Shown in pieces: positions 47,793 through 59,130 of a stretch of DNA of 64,000 nt. The notes below the pieces were generated by a model. The model worked only from the letters and a program-made list of their open reading frames with translations, had not been told where the DNA came from and did no database searches. The number at the start of each line of letters is the position of its first letter. Within the stretch, counting starts at the first letter, position 1. Position numbers and translations under genes: made by a program. This DNA is from Paramecium tetraurelia (lineage: Eukaryota; Ciliophora; Oligohymenophorea; Peniculida; Parameciidae): assembly GCF_000165425.1 (NCBI RefSeq), contig NW_001799166.1:473273-537272 (forward strand). The letters run 5' to 3'.

Positions 47793-49503
47793 ATGCTATA
47801 TAGTCAAGACTTGAAAAACAAGGCATCTGCAGTTATATCTAACACAAATTTGGGATGGTAACACACCGGAATAATCTGTGATTGTCTCTAAGATCGATAT
47901 GAGATTGAGATGAAGTATTCGAAAGCAATTGAAAAATTGGCTACAAAATTGGCTCCCATCAATGAATTCTTCAGTGCTTCTTTTGGAATCAGGGCATAAT
48001 TATCATCACAATTTGCTGAGGAAATAAAGGGAGAAATTGATATAATGAAATAATTAATAGTTACATAGAAAGCAACCTAGTATTTAGATTATGTGAAATT
48101 GTGGGATAGTCAATTATAATCAATAAAATCAAATCTTAAAGCAGCAGAAGGATACCTCAAAAATAAGAAGAGAGAATATGAAATCGAGGGAACTTTGGAA
48201 CTTGTATTTTCAGCCTGTCAACCAGAGAAACTAGAAAAATAGAAAAACAAGTATTATTAGATTCGATTTTTAGAGCTGCTGCATGTAAGAAGGATTACCA
48301 ATAAGCAAAGGGGAATTACTTAGAATTAAAATAAGAAATGGAAATGTTGTTGAAAGAGCAAGAAGCAGAAGCAACCCTCGATCAACTCTAACAATTAAAC
48401 TTATAGAGACTCAATGCAGTCAAGGATTGCATTCTAAAAATATTTGTCTATGAGTCTTCGATCGCGAAAAATCACTTATATGATTTAGAGAAGATGTCTG
48501 ATGTAATTTTGTTTATTATTATATTAGAGACTTCATGATCAAGATTAAAATTAATTCATAGAGGATTTCATCAAAAAGACAAAGTAATAAGAAACTAATC
48601 CAATTGACTTAGACTCTTTTCTAACTAAATTACTTGATAGTTAGGGCTAATAATAAATATACACGACTAACATCTACCCTATTGGGTTAGAAAAGACGGA
48701 AGAGCAAATTGAATAAGAAACAAAAGAAATATAAGAATCACCTCAGAAATAAGAAGAATTTTTGAATTTCTTATCCCAAAAGTTCAATTCTAGTTTATTT
48801 CAATTAACTCTCCAGGAATTTATACAATGCACTAATATATCGATTGGAATTTTGGATTTTGTAATGATATTGTTGATTATTTTAGTGTTATGAAAATAAA
48901 AATGCCATTTTGGCGCAGTAGTTACTTTAATTTAGTTTTGGACTATTTACAAAGGATATTCAAACTAGATATATGTAAGACATGCTTGTGAATCATCAAA
49001 TATGGTAGCATCGTGATTATTGGGAGGCTGTTATTATAAATTAAATATCTAAGATAAAGAAAGGAACGAAAGAAAATGTCAATACAAGCATTTTAAGTAT
49101 ATTGACTTAAGTAGCCTAACACATGTTGATGTTTAAATTATCGCCAGATTTAGTTAGGGACATTGTTTAAAAGTTTTCTTCATTTTTTAAATTAAACAAA
49201 GAAATAGCAGATGATCTCATTGTATAATATAATTTAATCTAAAATAGTAAGCCATAAACAGTTAAGTTTGAGATATTATCCGTGTAATAAATCTTATTAT
49301 CATAAATATTATAGTCTATTCTTATTATATTAATTGCACCAATGAGTTTGCTAAAAATTATTGATAGAAAATGCTATTTGCGTAATCAAGCAGTTTTCAA
49401 TTCTATTAGTCAAATTTCTTACATAAAAGAAGAAGTGTATACTGATACTCGAATAAAATGGCGGGATGAAGGTTTTAGATACTTAATGGATGAGTATTAG
49501 TGA
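47793..49503 (+). CDS. F-BAR-like membrane-curving protein
   Basis: The product is 545 residues after removing introns 48251-48273, 48503-48527 and 48861-48885. The N-terminus looks like an FCH/F-BAR helix set: LGWQHTGIICDCLQDRYEIE, KYSKAIEKLATKLAPINEFF, QFAEEIKGEIDIMKQLI, then a long coil (YLELKQEMEMLLKEQEAEAT). After a polar linker, the C-terminal half is a separate helical domain (LFQLTLQEFIQCTNISIGIL, DYWEAVIINQISKIKKGTKE, ILTQVAQHMLMFKLSPDLVR). F-BAR proteins bind and bend membranes during endocytosis or cytokinesis. No SH3 domain is present. The F-BAR assignment rests on the spacing and the DRYEIEMKYSKAIEKL pattern; other BAR-like coils are possible. Termination falls at TAG-TGA, where TAG is Gln. 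Confidence 0.65.
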
Positions 49504-49577
49504 CTCATAAATTAAGTAATGTATTTAAAATTTTATATGAATGGAAAATAAATGTAAATAATGAAAAGAATTTGAAA

Positions 49578-50054
49578 TCAAAATTAGTAATCCACTTTAA
49601 TTGTTCCTTCATTGGTTTAAATAGTATTGTTTATGGGTTAGACTTCTTTTTTATAATTCTAAGTCTTATCTTTTATTTCATTTTGCTTAGGAATCGATTA
49701 TTGTAACTTTCGAAGGATTGTAGTTAATGATTAATCATAGTTTTTTGAAGTTAATGTTGCGTATTTATTGTACTTGAGTGGCTTTTGTAGTTTGATTTCA
49801 TCAAAGATGGAATTTTTTTTAAGATTTTGAGAATTGAGTTTTTGCAATTGCTGAGTGAGATTAGTTAGCACATATTGTGAATTGTTCGATTAGGACTCTT
49901 ATGGGGTTTTATCAAGAAGTTATTGTTTAAGTAATTTGATTTGGTCTTTGTGAACAGTTTTGGTTAGTCTGAATTTGCATATGTTGTGAGTGGCCATGAA
50001 TATGGAATTTTTTAAGTCTTTTTCTATTTTAATTAAAATGTAATTTGTGTTCAT
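49578..50054 (-). CDS. Small Gln/Lys-rich coiled protein, unknown
   Basis: The product is 158 residues in one uninterrupted frame. It begins MNTNYILIKIEKDLKNSIFM and continues with a helical stretch (TVHKDQIKLLKQQLLDKTPQ, YVLTNLTQQLQKLNSQNLKK) and a polar tail ending TIKVDYQF. There is no signal or known domain. The stop is 74 bp from the convergent F-BAR-like gene. The start could lie slightly further upstream if an intron-like GTATTA...CTAG just before it is real, but upstream frames then hit TGA. Confidence 0.55.
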
Positions 50055-50371
50055 TTCTAGATTTGAAACGAATTTAATACATCAGATTTAATTGGTATAT
50101 AATAGTGCTGGAATTAAAGAAGGTCTGTCATGAGATTTGGCAGATAGAATAACAAAGTTTGTAATCACACAATGAATAAGTTGAGAATAATGAATTATAG
50201 ATATTTAATGAAAAATAATATCGTCTAATTGAGAATTTTAATGACATATTTTGAAAATATTTTATAAATGTTTGAGAGGCAAAGGAGGAGATTGAGTTGG
50301 ATGGACAAGAAGTAGGTGGTGATTGAGTTGAATTACAAAATTTATTAAATATTTTTATCTGACGAAAAGAA
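50055..50371. other. 317-bp divergent intergenic region
   Basis: Separates the start of the small minus-strand gene from the start of the Myb gene. A 39-codon minus-strand frame (MSLKFSIRRYYFSLNIYNSL) is present but stops at TGA without joining the downstream gene by any plausible splice. Otherwise I see only A+T-rich sequence, presumably holding both promoters. Confidence 0.4.
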
Positions 50372-51918
50372 ATGTTTGTCGACTTATGGTTAAATTTCTG
50401 TTGTGCAAGAAAGCCGAAGCAGGAAGCACAAGATCAACCTATAAGTGTAAAGGAGGATTCCAATAAACCAATACTTGATACAGGGTAAGTATATGCGCCA
50501 TCTCCTGTTGAGCAGAAAGCTCTACAGTCTACATCTTAGGAGTTACGGCAGAAGTTATAGGAAGCTTAGGAGAAACGGCAGCAATAGTAGTAGCCGCAAT
50601 AGCAGAACCACTTCCAGAATATGATAAATAAAGGGGCAGTAAAAACATCAATTGAAATGGAAGGTATATTGACAATTACTATTAAGAGTGGAACCTGTGG
50701 AAGGATTTCTCTCATTATCTGATAATAAATCCAATAAGATGGCGAGCTGGGAAGCGTTGGAACTCTCAAGATAAAATGATGTTTTAGGATAACTAGCACA
50801 GTTCTCAATCTTAGCTAAGTCTGTATCCTCTAACAACGGTCCATATTAAGGAAGTAATCCAGGAAGTTAGCCAGCGTCTGATTAATAGATTATGTCTGGA
50901 CCCTATCCATAGTAAGATATCATTACGAATATATTAGGTAAAATATTCAAAATCTTGCTTAAACTGCATAATTGGATGTAATAGAGGAGTACCCAAAAAA
51001 ATCAATGATGAAGTAATAAATCCCTATTCATCATTAGATCACAAAGCCAAATATCACTTGAAACTGGAAAAATTGAGAAAAAACGAATCACAAAAGATAA
51101 AAAGCATCAGAAGGAGAAAGCACATAAAGGATCAGCCAATGATAACTTATCAAAAAAAGAAGTCACTCACGCAAAACTTTGGGATAAGAACGAGGATGCT
51201 ATCTTGAGACAGGCCTACATAAACTTTAATGGAAATTGGAGAAAGATAGCAGAGCAATTACCAGGAAGAAATATGAATTAGTGTTCATAAAGATGGAGAA
51301 GGTTGAATCCTTAAGAGGTATGTATCTTATTTTTATTTTAAGAATAATAAGAAGAAATGGGAATTCGAGGATGATTAAAAAATTATCTAACTTGTCAAAC
51401 AGTACGATAAAAATTGGGCAGAAATAGCAAAACATTTACCAGGTAAAAGTGGAAAGCAAATAAGGGAAAGATATCTAAATAAATTAGATCCATCAATCAA
51501 TACAGCTTCTTGGACCAAAGAAGAAGATGACATTATTTTGAAGGTTTACAAATAACATGGACCTAAGTGGAGTATCGCTTCAAAATAATTGAAAGGAAGA
51601 CCAGTAAGCACTTATTTTTATTAATTAGGAAAATACTGTAAAAAACAGATTTTATTCATACATCAGAAGAGTCTTTTTGGGTCAGTAGAACCCATATTCA
51701 GTCGTTTTAAATAATGGGGACATTAGCGGCATTGAAAATACATTGTCCCAAGATAGTGAATCCATTAAATAACCTTTATCAATGGACTAAACTCCTTCAG
51801 TAATCATTTTTTAAATACTTAGTTCACTGCTTCTTCCTACTTAAGTTCTTTTATGGATGATGACTACATGGAAGATGAAGATGAACCAAATGAATAAGAA
51901 GATCAGTTTAAAATTTGA
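50372..51918 (+). CDS. Three-repeat Myb transcription factor
   Basis: The product is 465 residues and needs six introns: 50664-50688, 50912-50937, 51013-51037, 51318-51342, 51604-51628 and 51800-51822. The N-terminal 200 residues are Gln/Ser-rich, with a polyglutamine tract written mostly in TAG/CAG. Three Myb repeats follow: R1 AKLWDKNEDAILRQAYINFN, GNWRKIAEQLPGRN, QRWRRLNP; R2 KKWEFEDDQKIIQLVKQYDK, NWAEIAKHLPGKSGKQIRER; R3 ASWTKEEDDIILKVYKQHGP, KWSIASKQLKGRPENTVKNR. The tryptophans and the R2/R3 recognition helices are intact, so sequence-specific DNA binding is likely. The C-terminus is acidic (SFMDDDYMEDEDEPNEQEDQ), resembling an activation region. Introns fall between repeats R1/R2 and inside R3. 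Confidence 0.9.
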
Positions 51919-51931
51919 TATTATTTTTATA

Positions 51932-52903
51932 ATGGGAAATTAATGTAACCATGTTGAAATCACTGAGGATGAGTTCAAATCTGTACAAATTGAAGGTGAC
52001 TCTGACTCATTCTTTGTCTACAAGTTTGATTCCAAATTCCCATCTCCAAATATCTCTGATCTTGGAAAGCTACAATCTCTTGATTCATCTAACAGTACTA
52101 AATCCCAATTTCATGATACAGTCAAAAAAGTCCCTTTCAATGTTAAATTACATCGAAAAAGAACCTTGAACTATGAAAGTATCCATGATTCACAGGCTCA
52201 ATCCCCTACAAATTTGGTCTCTGAATATTTTGAATACCCAAACGGTGTTTATTAGGGTACATTAATTGATGGCAAAAGGGAAGGATAAGGTTAATTTTTT
52301 TATCATGATGGTTCATATTTTAAAGGAAGTTGGAAAAATGATATGGCAGATGGTTTTGGTAAAATCAAGTTTTAAGGGGGGGAACAATATGAAGGAGAGT
52401 TCAAAAATGATTAACAACACGGTTTTGGCAGGTACGTATCAAATTAATTGAAATATGAAGGATAATGGATAGAAAATCTACCTTCTGGACATGGAATTGA
52501 AATTTATAACAAATATTATATTTACGAAGGGGACTTTTAAAATGGAATGAAGCATGGGAAAGGGAAGATCCTATGGTATAAGGATGATTCAAGGTTTGAG
52601 GGAGAGTTTTTTGACAATTAAATCAGTGGATAGGGCATATACTATTTTGGAGATGGCGAGACATATGAAGGGGAATTCAAGGATGGAAAGATGCATGGCT
52701 ACGGAAAGTTGGTATGGCCGAATGGGAAAATGTATGAGGGAAATTATTATATGGGGAGAAAGTAAGGATTTGGAAAGTTTACATCTTCGGATAAGGTGTA
52801 TACTGGAGAATGGTATGATGGAGTGTATCATGGGTATGGGAAGATGGAAACGAGAGATAAAATAATAGAGGGATATTGGGAAAATGGAGTTTTTATAAAA
52901 TGA
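51932..52903 (+). CDS. Acylated MORN-repeat protein (third copy, intronless)
   Basis: The product is 323 residues in a single frame. It begins MGNQCNHVEITEDEF, again with Gly2 and a nearby Cys suited to myristoyl/palmitoyl anchoring. Residues about 15-95 are Ser/Asp-rich. About ten MORN units fill the rest: YFKGSWKNDMADGFGKIKF, YEGQWIENLPSGHGIEIY, FEGEFFDNQISGQGIYYF, YEGEFKDGKMHGYGKLVW, YTGEWYDGVYHGYGKME. The last unit ends just before the stop (IIEGYWENGVFIK). It has the design of the copies at 36.2 and 39.5 kb but no intron, while those have three and five. The start codon is only 13 bp past the Myb stop on the same strand. Confidence 0.88.
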
Positions 52904-53092
52904 ATTTCTGTATATACTTTTTGTATTTTTTAATGAGAATTGCCGATTATTAATGTGTTGACAGTTTTGTATTCTGCCTTTGGGATTAAGATTACAAAAT
53001 ATTGATCTTAAGAGGGTTGATATTGGTTGGAATCAAATATTTTGAATGCAGATAATTTCTGATTATATTAATGAAATATAAATTAAAAACGG

Positions 53093-54376
53093 ATGAAACG
53101 AATTGTATTGTTAACATATTTGTGCATATACACATTTGCGACTGATTCTGTGAAAGATTTCGACTTCCTGACTCAAAGCGATTATGGGAAAAAAGTATTA
53201 AAAGAATAATAGCTAGTTCTGAAATCTAGTTCAAGTAATTATATAAATAATTATCAAGATCCTGTCGATTTGATAATTAATCTGAATCATTTTGAATCTG
53301 AGCTTGTGATGGATAGTGAAAAGACAATGAAGGAGTATTAGACTGTCTATACACGCAGTATCAATTTTCAAAATTTATAATATAGATATTGAGAGGAAAT
53401 AAGCATTGAAATAAAAGATCTTCTTATCAAAATATTAATTATAAAATGTTGGTGAAGAACTTACAATTGTCACAAAGGAAAAAGAATTTTCAGGAAAAAT
53501 ATTCGAAGAAAGAAAGAGATTATTAACAGAAGAGAATAAATTTGTTCCTTAGATGCAAGCTATTCGTAATGATGAAGTAAGTTTCAAATCAATTATTTGC
53601 TAGATTGATAAACTCTAAAATTTAAAAAAGGAAATAAACCAAACCTCTAAAGTCATAAATTCATTTTTATAACACTTTTAAGGCTTAGCTCATTTCTTGG
53701 CCAAAAAACCAGATTTGAGTGAGTCACCAGCCTTCTTAGCTAACAACAAATAGAATGATGAATTGAATAAGTTTAAATCAATGTGCAATGATATCAGAAA
53801 CGATTTAGATACTGTTGTTATTGATAACCCTTACACCCTAGTATTATGTATATTTCCATCTAATATTCCAAGTTTCGTTGAAACCATTATTGGCTCCTGA
53901 AAATGCTCATTTGATTGAAGAGGTTCCTTAATTATTAAAAACCTTATTACTTGCCTTGGAATCAAGTTCAGAAGAAATTGAAGCTGTAAGCAACGAGAGA
54001 CAAGAGTTGTTCAATATTGAAAGAAATGAGCTTAAAAAAGATGTTGATAAAAGATCAGCTGAAGTATAGTCTCAATTTAAATTAAAATAGTGCGATTAAA
54101 TTAAATAAATATTTGAAAGATCCTCAGTTGATTTAGAGAACTTGACTAATTAACAAAGTGATTTGAAGAAGAAGATTACGTAATTGTAGACAGAATAAGA
54201 ACAACTATAATCCGATATGGAAGGATAACAAGTATTGAAATTATTATATCTAATAGAGAGAATACAGAAATAAGTTAAAGAATAATTTAGCCAACTTAGG
54301 TTTAATTAGGAAAATTAAATACTTGTTAAGTTAAAACAATAAAGGGTATTTGCAATTCATTAAAAATTAGAAATGA
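53093..54376 (+). CDS. Secreted or lumenal coiled-coil protein
   Basis: The product is 392 residues after introns 53358-53385, 53577-53603 (27 nt, in frame), 53848-53872 and 54346-54370. It begins MKRIVLLTYLCIYTFATDS, a clear signal peptide, and then has no further membrane span or ER retention signal. The mature part is almost all helical coil: DNPYTLVLFSLKPLLAPENA marks a break near residue 240 between two coils, followed by LIEEVPQLLKTLLLALESSS and LTNQQSDLKKKITQLQTEQE. Signal peptide plus coiled coils suggests a secretory-granule matrix protein such as those of trichocysts, but I see no processing motif, so this is only a hypothesis. The last intron decides the stop: spliced, the protein ends KQQRK. 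Confidence 0.7.
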
Positions 54377-54644
54377 TGAGCATATATATTTGTTTTAATC
54401 TATATATTTACATCATAATTAAACTTCAAGCTTATTGTATAGAACTTGTCATTGGATTGAATGCTCTTTAATTCTATTGGTCAATTATACATAATTTTTG
54501 ATTTATAATATTGTGATTCATGAGTCTTAGATGAAATTGCAATTGAATACATCTTGTCTATTTTATCAAGCACTTTTTAATACGGATTAATAATATTGTT
54601 ATAAAGTGTGCGTTTATGTAGCAAATGGATATATTTATTTTCAA

Positions 54645-55496
54645 ATGGAAATCATCGAAACCTATCACAATTCAAAGTAATTGATTGGAGGAGATCGCAA
54701 TTAAAACGAACTAGTGATTGCTTAATGGGGTGGCAATGTGCTATTCAAGAGGAAAAACGCAGAGGACGTTAAAGTCAATACTTTTTGTGTAGGTAAAGAA
54801 TCAATTGATAATAAAGGCCTTCTTAAGATTACAGGTGATAAATATTTGTGCTTTACCAGCAAAAATCATTTATTACAAATAAATGAAGATAGAAAAATCG
54901 AATAAATAGATTAACAAGATAGTCCCTACTTTGTTTGCGACTTTTATTTGAAAACTTGTCTATTCATGCATAATACTATTTAATAATAACGATTTTTGTG
55001 TCTTTGGAATATGCTGACGTAATAGAAATCCAAATATGAACATCTCAGCAGCATTACAAGTGTAATGGCTGCTGATGATGGCATTTGGTTAGGAGATAAG
55101 GATGGATATTTGAATTTTATAACTTATAAATTGAAGCTTCAAAAACGTGTTAGAAGTATATATTTCTATTAGATCATAGTATTTTCAAATGAAATCTCCA
55201 AAATCTAAACAATGAACAAGAAAATATATTGTGTTTCATAGAAGGAACTAAAGCTATTTTTCCAAGATTAAATTGTCTCAATCTCTACCTTCGATAGTGA
55301 GATTAGCTGTATTGGTGCATTCAAAAATAAATTGATATTGGGGACAACAACTGGATAGTTAATGATTTAAGAAAATTAGAAGATTTTTGCAAAACATCAA
55401 CTACATGCTAATTCCATAACGAGTGTCTCTGTTAATGGTAATCAAATTGTAACAACCAGCAGTGATCGCACTGCTAAAGTCATTCAAATAAGCTGA
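54645..55496 (+). CDS. Small WD40-type beta-propeller protein
   Basis: The product is 283 residues if read straight through, or 275 if the 24-nt GTATAT...CATAG segment near 55,155-55,178 is spliced out; both keep the frame. It shows repeated four-strand blade signatures: VIAQWGGNVLFKR, FLCLWNMLTQQKSKYEHLSS followed by MAADDGIWLGDKDGYLNFI, ISCIGAFKNKLILGTTTGQL and the best unit ANSITSVSVNGNQIVTTSSDR followed by TAKVIQIS at the C-terminus. Repeats are degenerate and the propeller looks small. WD40 propellers act as protein-interaction platforms; no partner can be named. The start is the first ATG in frame. Confidence 0.68.
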
Positions 55497-55712
55497 GAAT
55501 GATAAATATATATAGATATAGAAACAAATTAAGATAAAATTCTTATATAAATTTAGATTATCATAATGAAATAATACTCTTGGATGCTTCTTCTACACAT
55601 CAATATTCTTGTCTAAGAATATCAAATTTTCAAATTTTAACTATTCTAAACAACACTTGATCGTTTTTAAGAATTTAATTATAAACATTTACTCTTATTT
55701 TTTAATTATTAA

Positions 55713-58700
55713 ATGAATTAAATACCTTAATAAGATGAGGAAGGCTAAAATTTAATAGTCAATGAGAATACACAAGAATAATATCAACCTCAAGTGTAAA
55801 GATTCTCCTCGAGTTCAAATTGGGAAGAATATGATAAACCAAAATAAAAACCAGATCAATCAGGTCCATCTAAATTTGATGCCATTGTGATTCTGATACT
55901 TTTATTAATGATTGGATTATCTGGATTTGGATTATTAAAACATTACAATGGTAATGAATGATGGTTCTATGCATTAGTTGTGATTCCGAATAAACCAATA
56001 GAAAATAATGTACGTGTTACTCCATAATTAGTTCACCCAAAAGAATCAGTTGTTTAAGATGTTTTTAATAAAATAAGTGAAGGGCTATAAAATTTAGGTC
56101 AAGAGAAGGTTGAAAAGTAAATTCCGAAAGAAGATGAATAAACCTTAGATGAAGTACTGGATAATTATTTATCAAAAATCGAGTAATATAATGACATACG
56201 TACAGATTGGATTGATGATGATGATATCCAAATTAAGAATAAGGAAAATGATACTATAAACAAATAGGCATAATTGGAGCAATAGTTGGAATAATAGTTA
56301 AATATTGTGGATGACTTAGAAGAATTGATCATATCACAAGAAGCTGAAATATCAATAATTAAGCCAGTCTTTTCAAAGAATATTTATACATATAAAGAAT
56401 TACAAAACGGATTAAAGATCTTATACATCTAATCTCCAACTGAAGGCATAAACTTGGTTGTATCCATTAATATTGGCAGTATCAATGACCCATAGGAATA
56501 TCCTGGATTAACTGAGCTAATGTTCAGATGTCTATAAACCAATTTCTAGGTTGAGGTTCATGAATAATTCACTTTTTTGAAAGTCTAATTAAACCTATTG
56601 GAAGAATTAAATGCAAAATTAAAGGAGCTATTTATTATATTCACATAACCTATGTTTGTTGATATTGTAAAAAATGCTAAGGAACTCTATGAAAAAATGA
56701 TGAATGATTCTAAGTCTGCTCATTTCCAATACGTGTCTCAATTTTTAAATTCATTAGCAAACTTAAAAGAATTATCCATTCTATCTGTTGAATAAGATTA
56801 CCTATACCAATTTTATACCGAACATATCTCTTCGGATTCAATTAGTTTTGTTTTCAAAAGTCAAGAGGAGTATGAGACTCTTTAATCCAGACTATTAACA
56901 TCTGATTTAATGAAATTGAAAAATTTGCACAAGTATCATGATCCAACCTATGAAAATAATTATCCATAAAGCAGACAAATTCTTAAATTCAGGAGTGACA
57001 CAGATCTACTACAACTACTCTCAATAAGTGACGAATTAAGTTGTCAAAGATTTTTATCATATTTATTACCAAAGCCATTCACAGGATCTATCCAAGAAAA
57101 TTAGTTATCTATCACATTAGACGTAGAGGTCGGTAATGCTTTAAATACTATTAACAAATTTATTTCGTTTCTCAGCTTTCTATAATCAGCTGATGAAACC
57201 TAATTAACATATTTGTATTCCCAAATGTTGGCTACTGAAGAATTATTGTTTAATACAAAATATCAGGAAGATTTAACAAAGATTAGTTAGAATCTATTCA
57301 AAGATCCAATATATGGATTAAAAGGAGAAGAGAGTTTCCCTATTTTTGATAAAGATGAATTTGATTAATATTTAACTAATCTATAGAACAACTTCATCAT
57401 TTTGATAGGAAGTGATAACTTTTAATTTGATCCTAATCACAAATCAATAAATGACGATTCAATATTTATTGTTGATGCAGTCCTAAATAAACTTCATTAA
57501 GAATTTCAATATGATTTGAAACTTGTAACTAAAAAATTTGATGAAACAAATCAATATCAATTCTAATTGCCATCATTAAGCACATTTTTACCAGAGAATT
57601 TGGCATTAGTATCGGTTTGTCAAGCACCAACTTAATACAATACTCAAGATGAAAGTAAATCTTAAGTAGATGATTTAATTAATTCTGTTAAAGATGGAAA
57701 ATATGATGGGTCATAACTGATTAAGTTTGAAACCATTGAATTTAAGTGTGAATTTCCTATGCCTAATTTTATGAATAATTGCACTGAATAAGAAAAAGCT
57801 GCTCAAATATCCTTGGTTCCATTCTAAATTTCTAGTAATGTATGGTGGAAACCAAGTAGATTAGGGGCTATGGTGTTTACAGGGCTGTTTATAGAAAAAC
57901 CAGAATCTACTTTGGTTGAAGGGAAAACAATGCTTAAATTATTGTAAAAGTTTTATACCGAACTATCAAAGAAGCAATTCTAATAAGAAATTCTGTTTGG
58001 TTATGAATTAACTTTTAAGGAAACTATAAATGGACTTAATATACAAATGTTGAGTTATTCTGAGAAACAATCAGAATTTTAGGATAAAGTGTTTGATCTT
58101 ATGAGTACTGATGATGAACAATTATTTATTTATGTAAAAGATTTGTTAAGCTAAGATATTAAAAGATTTCATGATCAAAAATTATCATTGCTAACTTAAC
58201 AATACTATTTACCTAAGATCTTACTTAGACCTGTCAGTTCTCCATAAGAAATATTAGATGAATTAGTAAAAATTGATTATCAAAGTTTCTAAATGTTCCA
58301 AGCTTAAGTGTTAGCTAGTAAAATTTAAATTCTTAATTTGGGAAATATTCTACCCAGTGATAGTGTATTTGAAGATTCATAGGAAATGTATATTACTAGA
58401 ACATTGAATTTAAAGGGATAGAATCTAAAATACAAAGTTAAAAGGGAATCAAGCATAGATAATATGTCTTCAGTCTTAAATTACTATTAAACAGGTTTGA
58501 AGAATTTGGAAAACACTGCTAAATTATATTTCTATGCTGACTTCCTCCAATTATATGCTAATAATTATTTCCCTATGGGTTAATAGGTCACAATTAAAAG
58601 AAAACCATTAGGATGTGCTGATGGTCTCTAAATCTATCTTTAAGGAGCTAGTCCTAAAAAAGGAAAGGAATAGATTGATCAATTTTTAAAACAAGCTAAC

Positions 58701-59045
58701 ATTTATTTAAATAAATTGTTAGATGAAGAAATTTTAGATTAAAAGTCTCAAACAATAATCAAATTATCAAATGAAATTAAATTTAAGACTCTATAAGAAG
58801 AAGGGCAATTTGTTTGGGATAAAATAGTGAATAAAAATTATGCTTTTACAGAAATCTAAGATGTGATAAGATATTTAGATGAAGCCTTCCCTCAAAAGTT
58901 AAGAGAATGTCAAAATTTGACATTGCAAGGTTCAATTAGTGTCCAAGTGTATGCTGCATAGGAAGAAATTGAAAGCGATGACGGAATTCAGTAAATAGAA
59001 GAATTGACTGATTAAGATGTATATGAATGTTTCTTTTAATTATGA
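55713..59045 (+). CDS. Membrane-anchored M16 (insulysin-like) pseudopeptidase
   Basis: The product is 1101 residues, with one 27-nt intron (55951-55977, containing in-frame TGA). The N-terminus is cytosolic and Gln-rich, followed by one membrane span (AIVILILLLMIGLSGFGLL) and an acidic linker. From about residue 215 the M16A fold starts: YKELQNGLKILYI, then VVSINIGSINDPQEYPGLTE. Active enzymes carry HxxEH immediately after this Gly-Leu; here the sequence is GLTELMFRCLQTNF, so both zinc-binding His are missing. Later blocks match insulysin (SNVWWKPSRLGAMVF, LLQKFYTELSKKQFQQEILF, YFYADFLQLYANNYF). It is probably catalytically dead and may bind peptides or pair with an active M16 subunit (inference). 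Confidence 0.82.
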
Positions 59046-59130
59046 GTGATTTAGTTTTATGTATTTACCTAAATTCGTACATTAGAAAGAATTTATATAG
59101 CATATTTTATTGGTATATTATAAATTATAT

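Noticed and set aside
54377-54560. C-terminal extension of the secreted coiled-coil protein into a hydrophobic segment
   Set aside because: The unspliced frame runs into sequence typical of the intergenic A+T background; a canonical 25-nt intron at 54346-54370 leads to an immediate stop.
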